DNA of 64,000 nt from Comamonadaceae bacterium. Lineage in GTDB: Bacteria; Pseudomonadota; Gammaproteobacteria; Burkholderiales; Burkholderiaceae_C. The translations under genes were made by a program, and so were the position numbers. A model generated the notes under the pieces. It saw nothing but the letters and a program-made list of their open reading frames with translations. It made no database searches and had not been told where the DNA came from. Below, piece by piece: positions 25,934 through 40,216 of the stretch (position 1 is its first letter; each line of letters begins with the position of its first letter). Location: positions 1 to 64,000 of the forward strand of contig JAJTEW010000009.1 of the NCBI GenBank assembly GCA_021299875.1, given 5' to 3'.

Positions 25934-27186
25934 CGGGGCAATTCGATGGGCTAGAAGTCTGGTTGGACTGCGATTTGGGGCCCGCTTGTTTAGTAGGCCA
26001 CTTGGCGCATGACCGAGGGCAGATTCGCTTTCATTACGACAAAGATTGGCTGAACGACCCGAGGGCTTTTGCGCTGGACCCTGATTTGTCTTTGGACGTG
26101 CATCCGTTTTTCCCCAAGCCGGAGCTGGCCAACTTTGGCGTGTTTCTCGACTCATCACCCGACCGCTGGGGACAAACGCTGATGAAACGGCGCGAGGCCT
26201 TGCTGGCCAAGGACCAAAAGCGTCCGGCCAAAACACTTTATGCGTGGGATTTCCTGATCGGCGTGCAGGACATGACCCGGCAGGGGGCGTTGCGGTTTCG
26301 CCCATCTGGCATGCAAGCGTTTTTGGGCAACGATGCTTTTGCAGCGCCACCCGTGACCACGCTGCGCGAACTGGAGCAGGTGGCTTGGCAACTGACTCAC
26401 AAGCGCATTGACGATCTCGATGCTTTGCGCAAATGGTTAACCGTTCTGGTGGCTCCGGGAGCTTCGTTGGGGGGCGCTCGGCCCAAAGCCAACTTCTCAG
26501 AGCTGGACGGTTCTCTTTGGATTGGCAAATTTCCGGCGCGTGATGATGACCGTGATGTCGGGGCTTGGGAGTTCGCCACACATCAAATGGCCCAACGTGC
26601 AGGCATCGATGTCCCTGCTGCAAAGCTGTTGCGATTGGGTGGTGAGTTTCATACTTTTTGTGTGCAGCGCTTCGACCGTGTCGGTGGTCAGCGGCTGTTT
26701 TATGCATCGGCCATGACGCTGCTGCGAAAAGACCAAAGCGAAGGCTGCAGTTATCTGGAATTGGCGCAGTTTCTGCGGGCCAGTGGTGATGCAGCGACGG
26801 TTCAATCAGATCTGGCTCAGCTGTTCAGGCGCGTGGTTTTTAATGTGGCGGTCGGCAATCGGGACGACCATTTGCGCAATCACGGCTTTGTGTTGAGCTC
26901 AACAGGTTGGCGTTTGGCACCCGCGTTTGACGTGAACCCGAATATCGACAAAGCCGAGCATGTGCTGAACATTGACGATATGGACAACCGTCCTGACTTG
27001 CACACTGCGTTGAACACGGCCGCGTTTTACGGCCTGACGGCAGCGCAAGGGCGGCACATCGTGGACGAGGTGATGGGTGTCGTGGACACTTGGCGCGCTG
27101 TAGCCAACCAAGTCCGGATTTCTCGGGCAGATATCGAACTGACGGCCGCTGCGTTCAGTGCCCATGCGGCCTGGTCAAAAAACTGA
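25930..27186 (+). CDS. hipA: HipA-family serine/threonine kinase toxin
   Basis: 418 residues. Family landmarks are DSSPDRWG (about 74-81), the Gly/Ser loop PGASLGGARPKA (176-187) that corresponds to the autophosphorylated loop, the catalytic loop NVAVGNRDDHLRNHGF (305-320) and the metal-binding AFDVNPN (332-338). All key residues appear intact, so an active kinase is expected. Escherichia coli HipA phosphorylates GltX; the target here is unknown. The ATG overlaps the hipB stop codon (ATGA). Confidence 0.93.
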   Translation: MTGQFDGLEVWLDCDLGPACLVGHLAHDRGQIRFHYDKDWLNDPRAFALDPDLSLDVHPFFPKPELANFGVFLDSSPDRWGQTLMKRREALLAKDQKRPAKTLYAWDFLIGVQDMTRQGALRFRPSGMQAFLGNDAFAAPPVTTLRELEQVAWQLTHKRIDDLDALRKWLTVLVAPGASLGGARPKANFSELDGSLWIGKFPARDDDRDVGAWEFATHQMAQRAGIDVPAAKLLRLGGEFHTFCVQRFDRVGGQRLFYASAMTLLRKDQSEGCSYLELAQFLRASGDAATVQSDLAQLFRRVVFNVAVGNRDDHLRNHGFVLSSTGWRLAPAFDVNPNIDKAEHVLNIDDMDNRPDLHTALNTAAFYGLTAAQGRHIVDEVMGVVDTWRAVANQVRISRADIELTAAAFSAHAAWSKN

Positions 27187-27260
27187 AACCCACCCGCAAC
27201 GCCTTGCCCTCCATGAAGGCTGGTGGTGCGCGTTGATTTCTAAGGCGTAGTTCGGTTGAT

Positions 27261-28847
27261 TCAGTCCAAGCGGTATTGCGCCGCCAACTTCAAAAAACCC
27301 TGCACATCGGGGTCAAGTCCGGTTTCGGACTGCAAGATATCGCCCACGGCAGGCGCTGTTTGCGCGGCCAGTCGGGCATCTAAAAACAGCAATCGGGATC
27401 GGCGGGCCAACACGTCTTCCACGCTCAGTGCGTATTCGTAGCGGGCCGCAAAACGCACCATGGCGTCGCTCAGGCTCGGAGTCAGCCTGTGGTTGGCGCC
27501 GGGCAGTTGGGCCAGCCAAGCTTGTTCGTTGCCATAGCTGTGCGCACCTTCGGGCTCGCCCAAGGAAACCGCAAGGCCACCCCCTGCCCCCACCGCACCC
27601 ACCAGCGGCAGGTGCGCGGTTTGCGCCGGTCCGCGTGGCAGCAGGCGTGCGTGGTCCACACACTTTTGCAGCACGTCTTCGGCCATCGCGCGGTAGGTGG
27701 TCCATTTGCCGCCGGTCACCGTGACCAAGCCCGAACGGCTGACGACCACGGTGTGTTCGCGGCTCAGGGCTTTGGTGTGGTCGCCACCGCTTTGCGGCGG
27801 TTTGACCAAGGGACGCAAACCGACCCAAATGCTTTTGACATCGGGGCGCCCCGGTGCACGCTTCAAATAGCGCGCAGACTCTTGCAAGATGAAGTCGATT
27901 TCGGCTTCAAAAGCCAGCGGCTCGCGCGCCAAATCGTCACGCGGTGTGTCGGTGGTGCCCAAGATCACTTGGCCCAACCAAGGCACGGCAAACAGCACCC
28001 GGCCATCGGCGGTTTTGGGCACCATCAGGGCTTCTGGGTTGGGCCAAAAACTTTTGTCCACCACCAGGTGCACGCCCTGACTGGGGGCCACCATGGCTTG
28101 CGTGCTGCCGTCTTGCTCGCGCAGCGCGTCCACCCACACCCCCGTGGCATTGACCACGCAACCCGCCTGAATTTCGTGTGTTTGTCTGGTGAGGGTGTCG
28201 GTGCATTGCAAGCCAGACACTTGGCCTTCGGTGTAGCGCAGGCGTTCGGCCCGCATGCGGTTGAGCAGCAAGGCCCCTTGGCGCGCTGCGCTGCGCGCCA
28301 GGGCCAGCGCCAGCTTGGCATCGTTGAACTGCCCGTCCCAATACTTCACGCCGCCATGCAATCCCGCAGCTTGCACCGTTGGCAAGCTGGCCAGCGTGTC
28401 TTGGCGCGACAAAAATTCGGTGCGCCCCAAGCCAGATGCACCCGCCAAGGCGTCGTACACCTTCAGGCCAATGCCGTAAAACGGCTTTTCCCACCACGCA
28501 TAGGTGGGCATGACAAAGGGCAGCGCTTGGGCCAGGTGCGGGGCGTTGCGCAGCAAGGTGTTTCGCTCGTGCAGGGCTTCGCGCACCAAAGCCAGGTTGC
28601 CCTGCGCCAAATACCGCACGCCGCCGTGCACCAATTTGGTCGACCGCGAAGACGTGCCTTTGGCAAAGTCGTCTGATTCCACCAAGACCACGCGGTAACC
28701 GCGCGAGGCCGCATCCAAGGCCAAACCCAGGCCCGTGGCGCCACCGCCCACAACGGCCAGGTCATAGACGGTGTCGGCCTGCAACTGCGCCACGAGGTCA
28801 GCACGGCGGGTGGGCAGGGGTGGTGCAAGTGGGGCTCGGGTCTGCAT
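27261..28847 (-). CDS. glpD: Aerobic glycerol-3-phosphate dehydrogenase
   Basis: 528-residue FAD flavoprotein of the inner membrane that oxidises glycerol-3-phosphate to dihydroxyacetone phosphate and feeds the quinone pool. The FAD-binding motif [20 protein letters not shown] near residue 33 and [17 protein letters not shown] are canonical. It is divergent from glpK with only 44 bases between the starts, so the two promoters must overlap. No glpF or glpR is adjacent. Confidence 0.96.
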   Translation of the reverse strand: MQTRAPLAPPLPTRRADLVAQLQADTVYDLAVVGGGATGLGLALDAASRGYRVVLVESDDFAKGTSSRSTKLVHGGVRYLAQGNLALVREALHERNTLLRNAPHLAQALPFVMPTYAWWEKPFYGIGLKVYDALAGASGLGRTEFLSRQDTLASLPTVQAAGLHGGVKYWDGQFNDAKLALALARSAARQGALLLNRMRAERLRYTEGQVSGLQCTDTLTRQTHEIQAGCVVNATGVWVDALREQDGSTQAMVAPSQGVHLVVDKSFWPNPEALMVPKTADGRVLFAVPWLGQVILGTTDTPRDDLAREPLAFEAEIDFILQESARYLKRAPGRPDVKSIWVGLRPLVKPPQSGGDHTKALSREHTVVVSRSGLVTVTGGKWTTYRAMAEDVLQKCVDHARLLPRGPAQTAHLPLVGAVGAGGGLAVSLGEPEGAHSYGNEQAWLAQLPGANHRLTPSLSDAMVRFAARYEYALSVEDVLARRSRLLFLDARLAAQTAPAVGDILQSETGLDPDVQGFLKLAAQYRLD

Positions 28848-28891
28848 GGATTAAAGTGGCTCGGTCTCACAGATTATGGTTCGATACGCCC

Positions 28892-30394
28892 ATGACTTAC
28901 CTTCTCGCCCTCGACCAAGGCACTTCCAGTTCGCGCAGCATCGTGTTCAACGCTCAGGGTCAGATGATGGCCATGGCGCAGCAAGAGATCACGCAGATCT
29001 ACCCCCAGCCCGGCTGGGTGGAGCACGACCCGATGCAGATTTGGCAAACCCAGTTGGCCACCGCCGTCGAAGCGCTGGCCCAAAGCGGCATCAACGCAGC
29101 CCAAGTGTCGGCGCTGGGCATCACCAACCAACGCGAAACCACGGTGGTGTGGCACAAAGGCACGGGCCAGCCGATTCATAACGCCATCGTGTGGCAAGAC
29201 CGTCGCACCGAGCCGGCTTGCGCGGCCCTGCGCGAGCAAGGCTTGGCCGACACCATCCAGGCCAAAACCGGTTTGCTGGTGGACGCGTATTTTTCGGGCA
29301 CCAAGCTGCAATGGATTTTGGACCACGTGCCCAACGCCCGCGCACAAGCCGAGCGTGGCGAACTGCTGTTTGGCACGGTGGACAGCTGGCTGATGTGGCA
29401 GCTGAGCGGTGGCGCGGTGCACGCCACCGATGTGAGCAACGCTTCGCGCACGATGCTCTTCAACATCCACACCCACCAATGGGATACCGACTTGCTGGCA
29501 GCCTTGCGCATCCCCCCCGCCATGATGCCCACGGTGCAAGCCTCTAGCGCGGTGTATGGCCAGGTGCGCCCCGTGTTGCTGGGCCACGCCATCACGATCG
29601 GCGGGGTGGCGGGCGACCAACAAAGCGCCTTGTTTGGCCAAGCGTGCTTTGGCGCGGGCATGGCCAAAAACACCTATGGCACCGGCTGCTTCATGCTCAT
29701 GCACACGGGCCACACGGCCATGCATTCGCAAAATGGCTTGATCACCACCAGCGCGGCACAAGTGACGGCACAGCCCAAGAGCGCGCCGCAGTTTGCTTTG
29801 GAGGGCAGCGTGTTTGTGGGCGGTGCCGTGGTGCAGTGGCTGCGCGATGGCCTGGGCGCCATCCGCCACAGCAGCGAGGTGCAAGCTTTGGCCGAAAGCG
29901 TGCCCGACTCGGGCGGCGTGATGGTGGTGCCCGCCTTCACCGGGCTGGGTGCGCCGTATTGGAGACCGGATGCACGCGGCTCCATCACCGGCCTGACGCG
30001 TGGCAGCACCGTGGCGCACATTGCGCGTGCGGCGCTGGAGAGCATCGCCTTTCAAAGCGCGGCTTTGCTGCAAGCCATGGGGCGCGATTTGGCACAGGCG
30101 GGCGTGGCCCCGGTGCAAGAGTTGCGCGTGGACGGCGGCGCGTGCGTGAACAATTTGCTCATGCAGTTTCAGGCCGACTTGCTGGGCCTGGATGTGGTGC
30201 GCCCCGAAGTGACCGAGACCACCGCATTGGGGGCGGCCTATTTGGCGGGCCTGTCCACCGGCGTGTACGCCAGCACAGACGAGTTGAGCGCGCAATGGCG
30301 CGTTGAACGGCGCTTTAGCCCGCAGCGCCTGCCCGACTTCGCCACCGAACAGATGGCGCTGTGGGAACACGCGGTGCGCAAGACGGTGCTTTGA
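28892..30394 (+). CDS. glpK: Glycerol kinase
   Basis: 500-residue FGGY-family kinase producing glycerol-3-phosphate. The N-terminus [17 protein letters not shown] binds ATP, and the substrate and phosphate motifs [13 protein letters not shown] and [13 protein letters not shown] are intact. The ATG at 28892 gives the family N-terminus; the frame extension into the divergent promoter is rejected. It ends three bases from the gyrB stop codon (convergent). Confidence 0.97.
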   Translation: MTYLLALDQGTSSSRSIVFNAQGQMMAMAQQEITQIYPQPGWVEHDPMQIWQTQLATAVEALAQSGINAAQVSALGITNQRETTVVWHKGTGQPIHNAIVWQDRRTEPACAALREQGLADTIQAKTGLLVDAYFSGTKLQWILDHVPNARAQAERGELLFGTVDSWLMWQLSGGAVHATDVSNASRTMLFNIHTHQWDTDLLAALRIPPAMMPTVQASSAVYGQVRPVLLGHAITIGGVAGDQQSALFGQACFGAGMAKNTYGTGCFMLMHTGHTAMHSQNGLITTSAAQVTAQPKSAPQFALEGSVFVGGAVVQWLRDGLGAIRHSSEVQALAESVPDSGGVMVVPAFTGLGAPYWRPDARGSITGLTRGSTVAHIARAALESIAFQSAALLQAMGRDLAQAGVAPVQELRVDGGACVNNLLMQFQADLLGLDVVRPEVTETTALGAAYLAGLSTGVYASTDELSAQWRVERRFSPQRLPDFATEQMALWEHAVRKTVL

Positions 30395-30397
30395 AGC

Positions 30398-34196
<3,799 letters not shown>

Positions 34197-34347
34197 TTGT
34201 CTACCTTTGGTGGTTTTTTATCGCCGCAGATCAAATCTGGACGAAATTTTCGATACTGGATGCATTTTCGCCGCTTTTTGCCCGCAAAACAGGCTTCAGA
34301 GGGTTCAAATCACCGAAAACAAGCCTGTTGAGCGGGGACATGGCGGT

Positions 34348-35748
34348 TTAACCCTTCAGGGTCTGCTCCAAAACGTGGAGTTGCTGGTTCAACTCGGTCA
34401 TTTGCTGACGTTCTGCACCAATTTTGCGCACCGCGTGCAGCACCGTGGTGTGGTCGCGCCCACCAAACAGCTCGCCGATCTCGGGCAGGCTTTTTTGCGT
34501 CATTTCCTTGGCCAGGTACATGGCAATCTGGCGCGGCCGGGCAATGCTGGCAGGGCGCTTTTTGCTGTACATGTCGGCCACCTTGATCTTGTAGTAGTCG
34601 GCCACCGTTTTTTGGATGTTTTCGACACTGATCTGGCGGTTTTGAATGGACAGCAAGTCACGCAAAGCGTCGCGAGCGAGCTGGATGGAGATTTCTTTTT
34701 GGTTGAAGCGCGAATAGGCCAAGATTTTGCGCAGGGCACCCTCCAGCTCGCGCACGTTGGAGCGCACGTTTTTGGCCACAAAGAAAGCCACTTCTTCGGG
34801 CATTTCACTGCCTTCGCTGATGGCCTTGTTGATCAAGATCGCCACCCGCATCTCCAGCTCGGGCGGCTCCATGGCAACCGTCAAGCCCGAGTCAAAGCGC
34901 GAGACCAAGCGCTCATGGATGTCGGCCAGCCCCTTGGGGTAGGTGTCGCTGGTCATCACGATGTGTGACTTTTTGGCCAACAGGGCCTCGAACGCGTTGA
35001 AGAACTCTTCTTGCGTGCGGTCTTTGTTGGCAAAGAACTGGACATCGTCGATCAACAGCAAATCCAGCGAGTGGTAATGGTGCTTGAATTCGTCAAAAGT
35101 CTTGCGCTGGTAGGCCTTAACCACATCCGACACAAACTGTTCAGCGTGGATGTAGAGAACTTTGGATTCTGGGCGGTCGGCCAGCAGCTTGTTGCCGATG
35201 GCGTGCATCAGGTGGGTCTTGCCCAAACCCACGCCACCGTAGATGAACAAAGGGTTGTACAGATGACCCGGCGAGCCCGAAACATGCATGGCCGCGGCAC
35301 GAGCCATGCGGTTGGCGGTGCCTTCGACCAGATTGTCAAAGTTCAAGGCGCTGTTGAGGCGACTGCGAAAAGGGTTGGCAACCGATTCGTCGGCCACAGC
35401 AGCCAAAGTCACCGGCATGTCCATAGAGGAAGGCGTGGAGGCTTTTGTAGGCCTGATGCCACTTTCCCGCTGAGTGATCGCTAACTCAAGTTTGACAGGA
35501 TGGCCTTGCAGGCTTTCCAACAAGGCGGTCAAACGGCCCGCATATTGGGCGCGAATCCAGTCCAGCTTGAAGCGGTTGCCCACATAAATGGTGACTGTTT
35601 GATGGTCTTTGGATACCTGTGCCGAGAGCGGTTTGATCCAGGTGTTGAATTGTTGCTCTGGCAACTCGCGCGCCAAATCGTCGACGCAGGCTTGCCACAA
35701 AGAGGGGCTTGGATCGGCCTGAAATTCTGGGGTCATTCCCTCGGTCAT
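34348..35748 (-). CDS. dnaA: Chromosomal replication initiator DnaA
   Basis: 466 residues. Domain I is at the N-terminus ([21 protein letters not shown]), then a linker, the AAA+ domain with Walker [17 protein letters not shown] and Walker [11 protein letters not shown], and the C-terminal DNA-binding domain with the box-reading motif [15 protein letters not shown]. The ATG at 35748 is followed by the expected N-terminus. It is divergent from rpmH across 240 bases that include a perfect DnaA box, suggesting autoregulation and an adjacent origin. Confidence 0.98.
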   Translation of the reverse strand: MTEGMTPEFQADPSPSLWQACVDDLARELPEQQFNTWIKPLSAQVSKDHQTVTIYVGNRFKLDWIRAQYAGRLTALLESLQGHPVKLELAITQRESGIRPTKASTPSSMDMPVTLAAVADESVANPFRSRLNSALNFDNLVEGTANRMARAAAMHVSGSPGHLYNPLFIYGGVGLGKTHLMHAIGNKLLADRPESKVLYIHAEQFVSDVVKAYQRKTFDEFKHHYHSLDLLLIDDVQFFANKDRTQEEFFNAFEALLAKKSHIVMTSDTYPKGLADIHERLVSRFDSGLTVAMEPPELEMRVAILINKAISEGSEMPEEVAFFVAKNVRSNVRELEGALRKILAYSRFNQKEISIQLARDALRDLLSIQNRQISVENIQKTVADYYKIKVADMYSKKRPASIARPRQIAMYLAKEMTQKSLPEIGELFGGRDHTTVLHAVRKIGAERQQMTELNQQLHVLEQTLKG

Positions 35749-35813
35749 TGCGTACTTTTTTATTGTGGACAGAAGTGGTCACGATGCACGGAACGACGGG
35801 CTTTATCAAGAGC

Positions 35814-35822
35814 TTATCCACA
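35814..35822 (+). promoter_or_regulatory. Perfect DnaA box TTATCCACA
   Basis: Exact match to the consensus 9-mer TTATCCACA, 66 bases upstream of the dnaA start. It may serve origin binding, dnaA autoregulation or both. Confidence 0.8.
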
Positions 35823-35908
35823 TGCTGAATCGAAATGAAAGCGGATCATAAACCACATCCATGCTGGAACACTCCGGACACACCCTGATGGACAAAAATA
35901 CAGTTTGT

Positions 35909-35937
35909 TTGCCGCAGACCTGAAAGTTTGCGATAAT
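35909..35937 (+). promoter_or_regulatory. Sigma-70-type promoter for rpmH
   Basis: TTGCCG (35909-35914) and GATAAT (35932-35937) are separated by 17 bases and lie about 50 bases ahead of the rpmH ATG. Confidence 0.6.
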
Positions 35938-35988
35938 CTTGGGTTTCGTCCAAAGCTGATTCATGGCATTGGGCACTAAGGAAGAGTT

Positions 35989-36123
35989 ATGAAACGCACC
36001 TACCAACCATCCAAGACACGTCGCGCCCGTACCCACGGCTTTCTGGTTCGCATGAAAACACGTGGCGGCCGCGCTGTGATCAATGCACGCCGCGCCAAGG
36101 GCCGCAAGCGCCTGGCCGTCTAA
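35989..36123 (+). CDS. rpmH: 50S ribosomal protein L34
   Basis: 44 residues, [19 protein letters not shown] at the N-terminus and GRKRLAV at the end, the invariant L34 pattern: small, Lys/Arg-rich, without acidic residues. AAGGAAGAG lies ahead of the ATG. First gene of the conserved rpmH-rnpA-yidD-yidC run at the origin. Confidence 0.98.
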   Translation: MKRTYQPSKTRRARTHGFLVRMKTRGGRAVINARRAKGRKRLAV

Positions 36124-36181
36124 TGACTGTTCAGCCGTCTGTTCGTGGCCCATCGCCACTTCGGGCGGTTGCAATCGGGGC

Positions 36182-36640
36182 ATGGCCATCGTGCAGCGTT
36201 TAAAAACACGCCCACAGTTTCAGGCTGCCCTGGCGGGTGGTACGGTCTCGCGGACGGCACATTTTGCGTTGCACCGCCTGAATTTACCCCAGCCCTCAGA
36301 CTTCCCATCGGCCCCCGCCGAATGCATCGGGCCTGCACCCTCACCGGCGCAGGCCCTTTTTGACTTGTCTGGCGTTTGGCTGGGTGCCATGGTGCCCAAG
36401 CGATGGGCGCGCCGAGCGGTGACCCGCAACGCCATCAAAAGGCAGATCTACAACGTGAGCGAACGCTTTGGTGAACGTCTGCCTGTGGCCGCACACGTGG
36501 TGCGTCTGCGCACCACGTTTGATCGCAAACTGTTCATCAGCGCCAGCTCTGACCAACTCAAGTTGGCGGTGCGGCTTGAGCTTGAACAGCTTTTTGAGCG
36601 CGCAGTGCTCCAACCCATTCAGCCCAAGGCCATCGCATGA
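36182..36640 (+). CDS. rnpA: Ribonuclease P protein component
   Basis: About 152-residue basic protein that assists the RNase P RNA in tRNA 5' maturation. RLKTRPQFQAALAGG and the RNR signature RRAVTRNAIKRQIYN are present. An insertion of about 20 residues rich in Pro/Ala/Ser (around SAPAECIGPAPSPAQ) lies between them. The start may be the ATG at 36182 or a GTG at 36191; an ORF extension to 36083 overlapping rpmH is rejected. It overlaps yidD by four bases. Confidence 0.93.
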   Translation: MAIVQRLKTRPQFQAALAGGTVSRTAHFALHRLNLPQPSDFPSAPAECIGPAPSPAQALFDLSGVWLGAMVPKRWARRAVTRNAIKRQIYNVSERFGERLPVAAHVVRLRTTFDRKLFISASSDQLKLAVRLELEQLFERAVLQPIQPKAIA

Positions 36641-36912
36641 TCATGCAACGCCTTTTGATGGGGGTGGTGCGCGGCTACCGCTTGCTGCTCAGCCCATGGC
36701 TGGGCTCTTCGTGCAGGTTCGAGCCCACCTGTTCGGCCTATGCTTTGGACGCTTTGTCGGCGCATGGCGCTGCGGCTGGCAGTTACTTGACCTTGCACCG
36801 TTTGGTGCGCTGCAGCCCTTGGTGCAAGGGCGGCCATGACCCTGTTCCCACACAAGCACCCCGCTTGTTCTCTGCTTTGTTTTCCCCTACGTCGTCAAAG
36901 AAGACCCCATGA
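36637..36912 (+). CDS. yidD: Membrane protein insertion efficiency factor YidD
   Basis: 91 residues with the family core YRLLLSPWLGSSCRFEPTCS, followed by SAYALDAL and CSPWCKGGHDPVP. YidD is a small membrane-associated protein that helps YidC-dependent insertion. ATGA overlaps couple it to rnpA upstream and yidC downstream. Confidence 0.95.
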   Translation: MIMQRLLMGVVRGYRLLLSPWLGSSCRFEPTCSAYALDALSAHGAAAGSYLTLHRLVRCSPWCKGGHDPVPTQAPRLFSALFSPTSSKKTP

Positions 36913-38630
36913 ACGATATCCGTCGCACCATCCTTTGGGTGATTTTTGGTTTTTCCCTGGTTCTGCTGTGGGACCAATGGCAGCTTCACAATGGGAAAAA
37001 AGCCACCTTTTTCCCTAAACCTGAAATAGCTGCGCCGGCCACAGCGCCAGCGACTGCGACTGCGGCAGGCTCTGCGCCCGCCGCGGCCACCGCCGGTGCC
37101 AACGCCTTGCCCACGGCCACGGCCACGACACCGGTGACGGCATCTCCTGGGCAAGTGCCCACCTCGGCACCTGGCACCGCTGCCACCGCACGTGAAAAAA
37201 TCGAGATCGAAACCGATGTGCTCAAACTCAGCTTTGACACCGAGGGCGGCTCTTTGGTGCGCAGCGAGTTCACCCAGCACCGCGACTTGGTTGATCCCAA
37301 CAAGAACATGGTGCTGCTGGACCAAAGCAGCAGCCGCGTTTACATGGCACAAACCGGCTTGATCGGCGGGGACTTCCCAACTCACAAGACCCCCATGAGT
37401 TTCAGCGGCGAGCGCAAACTCAAAGAGGGCCAAGATGAACTAACGGTTCGTTTCGAATCGTCCGAGATCAACGGTGTGCAGCTCATCAAAACCTACACCT
37501 TCAAACGTGGCAGCCACGTCATCGGCGTCAAGCACGATGTGGTGAACAAAGGCGCTGCACCTGTGTCGCCACAGCTTTACATGCAACTGGTGCGTGATGG
37601 CAACAAGCCCGAGGGCGAGTCGGCTTTTTACTTCACCTTCACCGGACCGGCCATTTACACCGAAGTCAAAAAGTACCAAAAGCTGGAGTTTTCCGACATC
37701 GAAAAGAACAAGGTCGAATTCGAAAAATCCTCTCCCAATGGTTACGTGGCCATGGTGCAGCACTACTTTGCCAGCGCTTGGTTGTTGCCTGAAGGCATCC
37801 AGCGCGAAAACTTTGCCCGCAAGGTCGACACCAACCTGTACGCCGTGGGCATGATCACGCCGTTGGCAGAGTTGGCTCCAGGCCAGACCCGCAGCATCAG
37901 CAACCAGCTGTTCAGCGGCCCGCAAGAAGAAAAAGTGCTCGAAGCCCTGACGCCGGGCCTGGACTTGGTGAAAGACTATGGCTGGTTGGCCATGCTGTCC
38001 AAACCTTTGTACTGGTTGCTGGATCAACTGCACAGTGTGCTGCAAAACTGGGGCTGGTCCATTGTTGCCCTGGTGCTGTTGATCAAGATCGCTTTCTATT
38101 GGCTCAATGCCAAGGCCTACTCCAGCATGGCCAAAATGAAAGCCATCAACCCCAAGATCATGGAAATGCGCGAGCGCCTGAAAAACAACCCGCAGCAAAT
38201 GCAACAGGAGATGATGAAGATTTACCGTGAAGAAAAAGTGAACCCCATGGGCGGTTGCTTCCCGATCATGGTGCAGATCCCTGTTTTTATTGCGCTGTAT
38301 TGGGTGTTGCTGTCCAGCGTGGAGATGCGCAATGCCCCATGGCTGGGCTGGATTCAGGATTTGGCCGCGCCCGATCCCTACTTCATCTTGCCGCTGATCA
38401 TGACGCTGACGACTTTGCTGCAAACCGCATTGAACCCTGCGCCACCCGATCCGATGCAAGCCAAATTGATGTGGATGATGCCGTTGATCTTCTCGGTCAT
38501 GTTCTTTTTCTTCCCGTCCGGCTTGGTGCTGTACTGGATCACGAACAACATCTTGTCGATTGCCCAGCAGTGGATGATCAACACCCGCATGGGCGTGCCG
38601 CCACAATTCAACTTGCCCAAGTTCAAGTAA
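36909..38630 (+). CDS. yidC: Membrane protein insertase YidC
   Basis: 573 residues. An N-terminal helix ([18 protein letters not shown]) is followed by an Ala/Thr/Pro-rich linker, a large periplasmic domain and five C-terminal helices with the conserved [20 protein letters not shown] and [15 protein letters not shown]. Inserts membrane proteins alone or with Sec. A strong terminator follows. Confidence 0.98.
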   Translation: MNDIRRTILWVIFGFSLVLLWDQWQLHNGKKATFFPKPEIAAPATAPATATAAGSAPAAATAGANALPTATATTPVTASPGQVPTSAPGTAATAREKIEIETDVLKLSFDTEGGSLVRSEFTQHRDLVDPNKNMVLLDQSSSRVYMAQTGLIGGDFPTHKTPMSFSGERKLKEGQDELTVRFESSEINGVQLIKTYTFKRGSHVIGVKHDVVNKGAAPVSPQLYMQLVRDGNKPEGESAFYFTFTGPAIYTEVKKYQKLEFSDIEKNKVEFEKSSPNGYVAMVQHYFASAWLLPEGIQRENFARKVDTNLYAVGMITPLAELAPGQTRSISNQLFSGPQEEKVLEALTPGLDLVKDYGWLAMLSKPLYWLLDQLHSVLQNWGWSIVALVLLIKIAFYWLNAKAYSSMAKMKAINPKIMEMRERLKNNPQQMQQEMMKIYREEKVNPMGGCFPIMVQIPVFIALYWVLLSSVEMRNAPWLGWIQDLAAPDPYFILPLIMTLTTLLQTALNPAPPDPMQAKLMWMMPLIFSVMFFFFPSGLVLYWITNNILSIAQQWMINTRMGVPPQFNLPKFK

Positions 38631-38648
38631 GCTCCACACCACCCCAAG

Positions 38649-38671
38649 GGCCGCGCAAGCGGCCTTTTTTT
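38649..38671 (+). terminator. Rho-independent terminator after yidC
   Basis: GGCCGC (38649-38654), GCAA loop, GCGGCC (38659-38664) and then seven T residues, 19 bases after the yidC stop codon and just ahead of mnmE. Confidence 0.92.
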
Positions 38672-38694
38672 GCTTCAGCCCGCCCAAGACCACC

Positions 38695-40107
38695 ATGCTC
38701 GCCAGACACCAAGAACCCATCGTCGCCATCGCCACCGCACCCGGGCGCGGTGCCGTGGGCATCGTGCGGGTATCGGGCCGCAATTTGGCGTCACTGATTC
38801 AAGCCCTGTGCGGCCGCACACTCAGGCCGCGCGAGGCCACTTATATCCCCTTTGCCGATGCCGATGGCAGCCCCATCGACCACGGCTTGGCGCTGCACTT
38901 TGTGGCCCCGCACTCGTTCACCGGTGAAGACGTGCTGGAACTGCAAGCACACGGTGGCCCTGTGGTCTTGCAGTTGCTGGTGGCACGTTGCCTGCAGGCT
39001 GCGGCCGAAGCGGACCCCGCCACAGGCCAGCCGCGTTTGGCCGGTTTGCGGGTGGCGCAGCCGGGCGAGTTTTCAGAACGTGCTTTTTTGAACGACAAGA
39101 TCGACTTGGCCCAGGCCGAGGCGATTGCAGACCTGATCGATGCCAGCACCGAAGCCGCGGCACGCAGCGCCAGCCGTTCTTTGGCAGGCGATTTCTCCAA
39201 AGAGATCCATGGGCTGCGCGATGCGCTGATTCACCTGCGCATGTTGGTCGAGGCCACGCTGGACTTCCCGGAGGAAGAGATCGACTTTTTGCTAAAGGCC
39301 GATGCACAGGGACAACTGAACCGTCTGCAAGCGGCCTTGATGACGGTGCTGGGCAAAGCCCGCCAAGGCGCCTTGCTGCGTGAAGGCATCAAGGTGGTGA
39401 TTGCAGGGCAGCCCAATGCGGGCAAGAGTTCGCTGCTCAACGCACTGGCTGGGGCTGAGCTGGCCATCGTCACACCGATTGCGGGCACCACGCGCGATGT
39501 GGTGCAGCAAACCATCCAGATCGAAGGCGTGCCGCTGCATGTGATCGACACCGCCGGACTGCGCGAAGGTGACGGCGTGGACGAGGTCGAGCAAATCGGC
39601 ATTGCCCGCGCCTGGGGTCAGATCGACAACGCCGACGCGGTGCTGTTTTTGCATGACCTGACCCGCGCAGGCCAGAGCGAATACGACCAAGCCGATGCCG
39701 ACATTGCCACCGCCTTGAAACAAAGACTGCCCGCCAGCGTCTCCGTGGTGGACGTGTGGAACAAAGCCGACGCAGCCAGCAACGCTCAAGATCGCGCGGG
39801 CTTGACGCTGTCGGCCCGAACCGGCGAAGGCCTGCAGCAACTGCGCCTGCAGCTGCTGCAACAAGCCGGTTGGCAGCAAGCCAGCGAAGGCCTGTTCATC
39901 GCCCGCGAACGCCATGTGCAGGCCCTGCGCCGGGTGCGCGAACACCTGGCAGTGGCCGATGCGCATTTGGCAGCGCAAGCACAAAACCTCGACCTGCTGG
40001 CGGAAGAGCTGCGGCTGGGCCAAAACGCGCTCAATGAGATCACGGGCGAGTTCAGCGCCGACGATTTGCTGGGCGTGATTTTTTCGAGTTTTTGCATCGG
40101 CAAATAA
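38695..40107 (+). CDS. mnmE: tRNA modification GTPase MnmE
   Basis: 470 residues. The N-terminal folate-binding part begins [20 protein letters not shown]; the inserted GTPase has [23 protein letters not shown] and NKAD; the C-terminus ends FCIGK, with the conserved Cys required for activity. Forms the cmnm5U34 wobble modification with MnmG. An intrinsic terminator separates it from yidC, so it likely has its own promoter. Confidence 0.97.
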   Translation: MLARHQEPIVAIATAPGRGAVGIVRVSGRNLASLIQALCGRTLRPREATYIPFADADGSPIDHGLALHFVAPHSFTGEDVLELQAHGGPVVLQLLVARCLQAAAEADPATGQPRLAGLRVAQPGEFSERAFLNDKIDLAQAEAIADLIDASTEAAARSASRSLAGDFSKEIHGLRDALIHLRMLVEATLDFPEEEIDFLLKADAQGQLNRLQAALMTVLGKARQGALLREGIKVVIAGQPNAGKSSLLNALAGAELAIVTPIAGTTRDVVQQTIQIEGVPLHVIDTAGLREGDGVDEVEQIGIARAWGQIDNADAVLFLHDLTRAGQSEYDQADADIATALKQRLPASVSVVDVWNKADAASNAQDRAGLTLSARTGEGLQQLRLQLLQQAGWQQASEGLFIARERHVQALRRVREHLAVADAHLAAQAQNLDLLAEELRLGQNALNEITGEFSADDLLGVIFSSFCIGK

Positions 40108-40216
40108 GCCCTGAGGGCTTGCGCCGCCCAGCAACCAGGGCAGCCCCCGCACGGTCACCCACCACTCAGCCGATCCTTGGACTAGGGTTTGCGAGGGTGC
40201 GCCTCCCCTCATTTTT

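Larger units (their letters stand above)
35749..35988. other. Candidate chromosomal origin (oriC), dnaA-rpmH gap
   Basis: 240 non-coding bases between divergent dnaA and rpmH, where transcription diverges in both directions. One perfect DnaA box (35814-35822), a 7/9 match in reverse orientation around 35764-35772 (read CTGTCCACA) and a 7/9 match TAAACCACA near 35849-35857 are visible, plus a T-rich stretch next to dnaA. Box density is modest, so this is the best candidate in the window but not proven. Confidence 0.5.

Noticed and set aside
28874..30370. 498-codon open frame opposite glpK
   Set aside because: Antisense shadow with no family similarity; glpK on the plus strand is unambiguous.
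34288..34329. AACAGGCTT/AAGCCTGTT inverted repeat between dnaA and dnaN
   Set aside because: Nine-base arms with a 24-base loop and no U-run; too weak to call a terminator, and no DnaA box lies in this gap.
36083..36181. Longer rnpA start overlapping rpmH
   Set aside because: The extension is Cys/Ala/Ser-rich, unlike RnpA, and reads through the L34 gene in another frame.
40106..40120. AAGCCC/GGGCTT hairpin after mnmE
   Set aside because: Short stem overlapping the stop codon and no U-run follows, so a terminator call is not supported.
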